Shown in pieces: positions 62,663 through 64,000 of a stretch of DNA of 64,000 nt (the stretch's first letter is position 1; each line of letters starts with the position of its first letter). A model generated the notes under the pieces. It was not told the DNA's origin, did no database searches, and worked only from the letters and a program-made list of their open reading frames with translations. Source of the stretch: UBA1351 sp963677625 (GTDB taxonomy: Bacteria; Bacillota; Clostridia; Lachnospirales; Vallitaleaceae); contig CAXXSW010000005.1 in the NCBI GenBank assembly GCA_963677625.2, positions 60,998 through 124,997 of the forward strand, in the 5' to 3' direction. The position numbers were made by a program, and so were the translations under genes.

Positions 62663-63535
62663 TCAGGAATCTTCCATACTTTTTATTCTATACCGATTAT
62701 ATATAATGAATACTAATGAACTTATAATCAAAACATATGATACTATGACCGAAATAGGTATACCAGTATGCGCAAATAGTAATTGATCAGTTCTAAATGG
62801 TTCAAGTATTGCCCTTCCAACTCCGTAAAACAGAAAATATAATGCTATTATTTCTCCATCAAACTTCTTGTGCATAAAATATATCAAAATTAAAACTAGC
62901 ATAGTAAAATTCCACATCATTTCATATAAGAACATTGGTTGAACTTGAATATACTCAACTCCATTATAAATAGTCATATTATTCACGAATTCTAACGGTA
63001 TATATTTTGCTTCTGTTCTTTTTACTGCCATAGCAAATAAGCTGTCACTATAACCTCCAAAAGCTTCTTTATTCATAAAATTACCAATACGTCCAAATAT
63101 TTGCCCTACAAATACACATGGTGCAGCTGTATCTGCAATAAGTAAGAAGTTTAATTTCTTTACTTTTGTAAAAACAACCAGTGCGAAAACGGCACCTATT
63201 AAACCTCCATAAAAACCCAACCCACCATCTCTAATCCGTACTATTTCAAGTAAATTGTCCTTATAACTATTCCATGAATTGAAAACATAATAACTTCTCG
63301 CTCCAATTATTGCAGCTACCATTCCCCATATTAAATAATCCGCATATATCTCAGGATTCTGATTAGTTCTTTTGGCTAGATAACGTGCTAAAATCAAGCC
63401 AATTGTAAAACCTAATGCAATAAGTATTCCGTACCAATACACCTCAATCCCAAACAGTGAAAAAGCCACTTCATTTATTGTTTCAAATTTAATTCCCAAA
63501 TTGGGAAATATTATATCTGGGCTTTTAACTTCCAT
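62663..63535 (-). CDS. lgt: Prolipoprotein diacylglyceryl transferase
   Basis: A 290-residue membrane enzyme that transfers diacylglycerol to the lipobox cysteine of prolipoproteins. It has about seven membrane helices, the conserved RDGGLGFYGGLIGA, the signature GQIFGRIGNFMNKEAFGG, and the C-terminal YGVGRAILEPFRTDQL. AGGAGA precedes the ATG. It would process lipoproteins such as the two binding proteins in this window. It is isolated from the usual lgt neighbours, so it may be an additional copy. Confidence 0.94.
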   Translation of the reverse strand: MEVKSPDIIFPNLGIKFETINEVAFSLFGIEVYWYGILIALGFTIGLILARYLAKRTNQNPEIYADYLIWGMVAAIIGARSYYVFNSWNSYKDNLLEIVRIRDGGLGFYGGLIGAVFALVVFTKVKKLNFLLIADTAAPCVFVGQIFGRIGNFMNKEAFGGYSDSLFAMAVKRTEAKYIPLEFVNNMTIYNGVEYIQVQPMFLYEMMWNFTMLVLILIYFMHKKFDGEIIALYFLFYGVGRAILEPFRTDQLLFAHTGIPISVIVSYVLIISSLVFIIYNRYRIKSMEDS

Positions 63536-63788
63536 TTAACTTCTCCTATAGTGTGAACTTTTTTCTCCATATATAAACTAGTAAACTCTTACAAATCATA
63601 TTGATACCTTCAAAACATTTCTTTCCTGTTGTTCAATATCTACTTCCATACTATTTCTAGTTATAGTCTCATTGTTTTCATGGGTGTTTATATCGTCATC
63701 TAACTCTATTACTGAACATAATGAACCCCCATTAGGAATAAGAGTATTGGGAATCGTATGCTATGAGATAAAACGGTTCATCTCCACC
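63536..63788. other. AT-rich gap, no confident gene
   Basis: On the minus strand, 63596-63760 is open for 54 codons without a start (SVIELDDDINTHENNE and following acidic residues). Another frame just before it encodes a hydrophobic stretch (IRFPILLFLMGVHYV), as if a membrane protein with an acidic tail had been frameshifted. This is weak evidence. Confidence 0.25.
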
Positions 63789-64000
63789 TTATTTATCTTT
63801 AATATAAATGTATTTGATCACTGAAATCAAGATTAATATCGCTCCAAGTATCATGAATGATATCGCTATTTCGTTAATCGCTCTTTCCTGTATTGCCCAA
63901 GATGTTTCTGACATTTGACCAATTGGATACGATGCTTCACTTGGCCATGCGATTAAATGAGAGTTATATCTTATTACAATGCCTAAAAAATAAATTACAA
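63789..64000 (-). CDS. C-terminal part of a membrane protein (5' end outside the window)
   Basis: Seventy codons enter from the right edge and stop at TAA 63789-63791. The fragment starts with a partial hydrophobic segment, has a polar loop (YNSHLIAWPSEASYPIGQ, then SETSWAIQERAINE) and a final membrane helix (IAISFMILGAILILISVIKY) with a basic end. A distant resemblance to SdpI-like membrane proteins is possible but unproven. Confidence 0.5.
   Translation of the reverse strand, partial: VIYFLGIVIRYNSHLIAWPSEASYPIGQMSETSWAIQERAINEIAISFMILGAILILISVIKYIYIKDK

Noticed and set aside
1..64000. CRISPR arrays, tRNA or rRNA genes, insertion sequences
   Set aside because: No regularly spaced repeats, no tRNA-like cloverleaf and no transposase-like protein were recognised in any frame.

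Overview
The DNA is AT-rich, with strong AGGAGG-type ribosome sites and tightly overlapping genes. The gene content includes selenium/molybdenum-type purine hydroxylases, YesM/YesN two-component sugar systems, an M29 aminopeptidase and a YgeW/YgeY/SsnA/HyuA purine cluster. Together these suggest an anaerobic low-GC Bacillota of the class Clostridia, probably Lachnospirales-like. That placement is inference, because no rRNA gene is present.

Left third (1-22065, minus strand): one nearly gapless purine-degradation operon of 20 genes. It is read from a promoter at 22037-22065 leftward and runs off the left edge inside guanine deaminase. In transcription order it holds a MocA-like cytidylyltransferase, a first molybdenum hydroxylase (YgfM-like FAD, 2Fe-2S and XdhD-like Mo subunits), an XdhC maturation factor, a THEP1-like NTPase, HyuA and SsnA. 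It continues with a PreA-like Fe-S flavoprotein, a second complete hydroxylase (Mo, 2Fe-2S, FAD), an XRE-cupin regulator, adenine deaminase, two PLP enzymes, YgeY, YgeW, carbamate kinase and guanine deaminase. The logic is: deaminate adenine and guanine, oxidise or reduce the purine ring, open it with cyclic amidohydrolases, process a diaminopropionate-like product, and recover ATP from carbamoyl phosphate.

Middle (22-32.6 kb): release factor 3, a diguanylate cyclase, a small DUF4870-like membrane protein, an alpha/beta hydrolase, an EAL protein, a four-helix histidine-rich membrane protein with a Fur-like box, two peptidases and AzlCD. Next (32.6-40.3 kb) is an alpha-mannoside operon: GntR/LacI-type regulator, ABC importer and GH38 alpha-mannosidase, with a palindromic operator candidate. 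A chemoreceptor follows (40.6-42.6 kb).

43-48.1 kb: an operon with the three ATP-dependent mevalonate-pathway enzymes (MvaK1, MvaD, MvaK2). Between MvaD and MvaK2 lie a TctA-like carboxylate permease and a small two-helix membrane protein. HMG-CoA synthase, HMG-CoA reductase and isopentenyl-PP isomerase are not present. The promoter abuts a near-perfect Fur box. This suggests an iron-responsive isoprenoid module, possibly one that salvages imported mevalonate, and it is the most interesting item in the window.

48.1-61.5 kb: a P-loop kinase, a GH3 beta-glucosidase, a DUF3307/SatD pair, and a second sugar ABC importer with its own YesM/YesN two-component system and two different solute-binding proteins. 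The right end (61.5-64 kb) holds a gluzincin-like protease, Lgt, a partial membrane protein and short stretches that look like decayed coding sequence.
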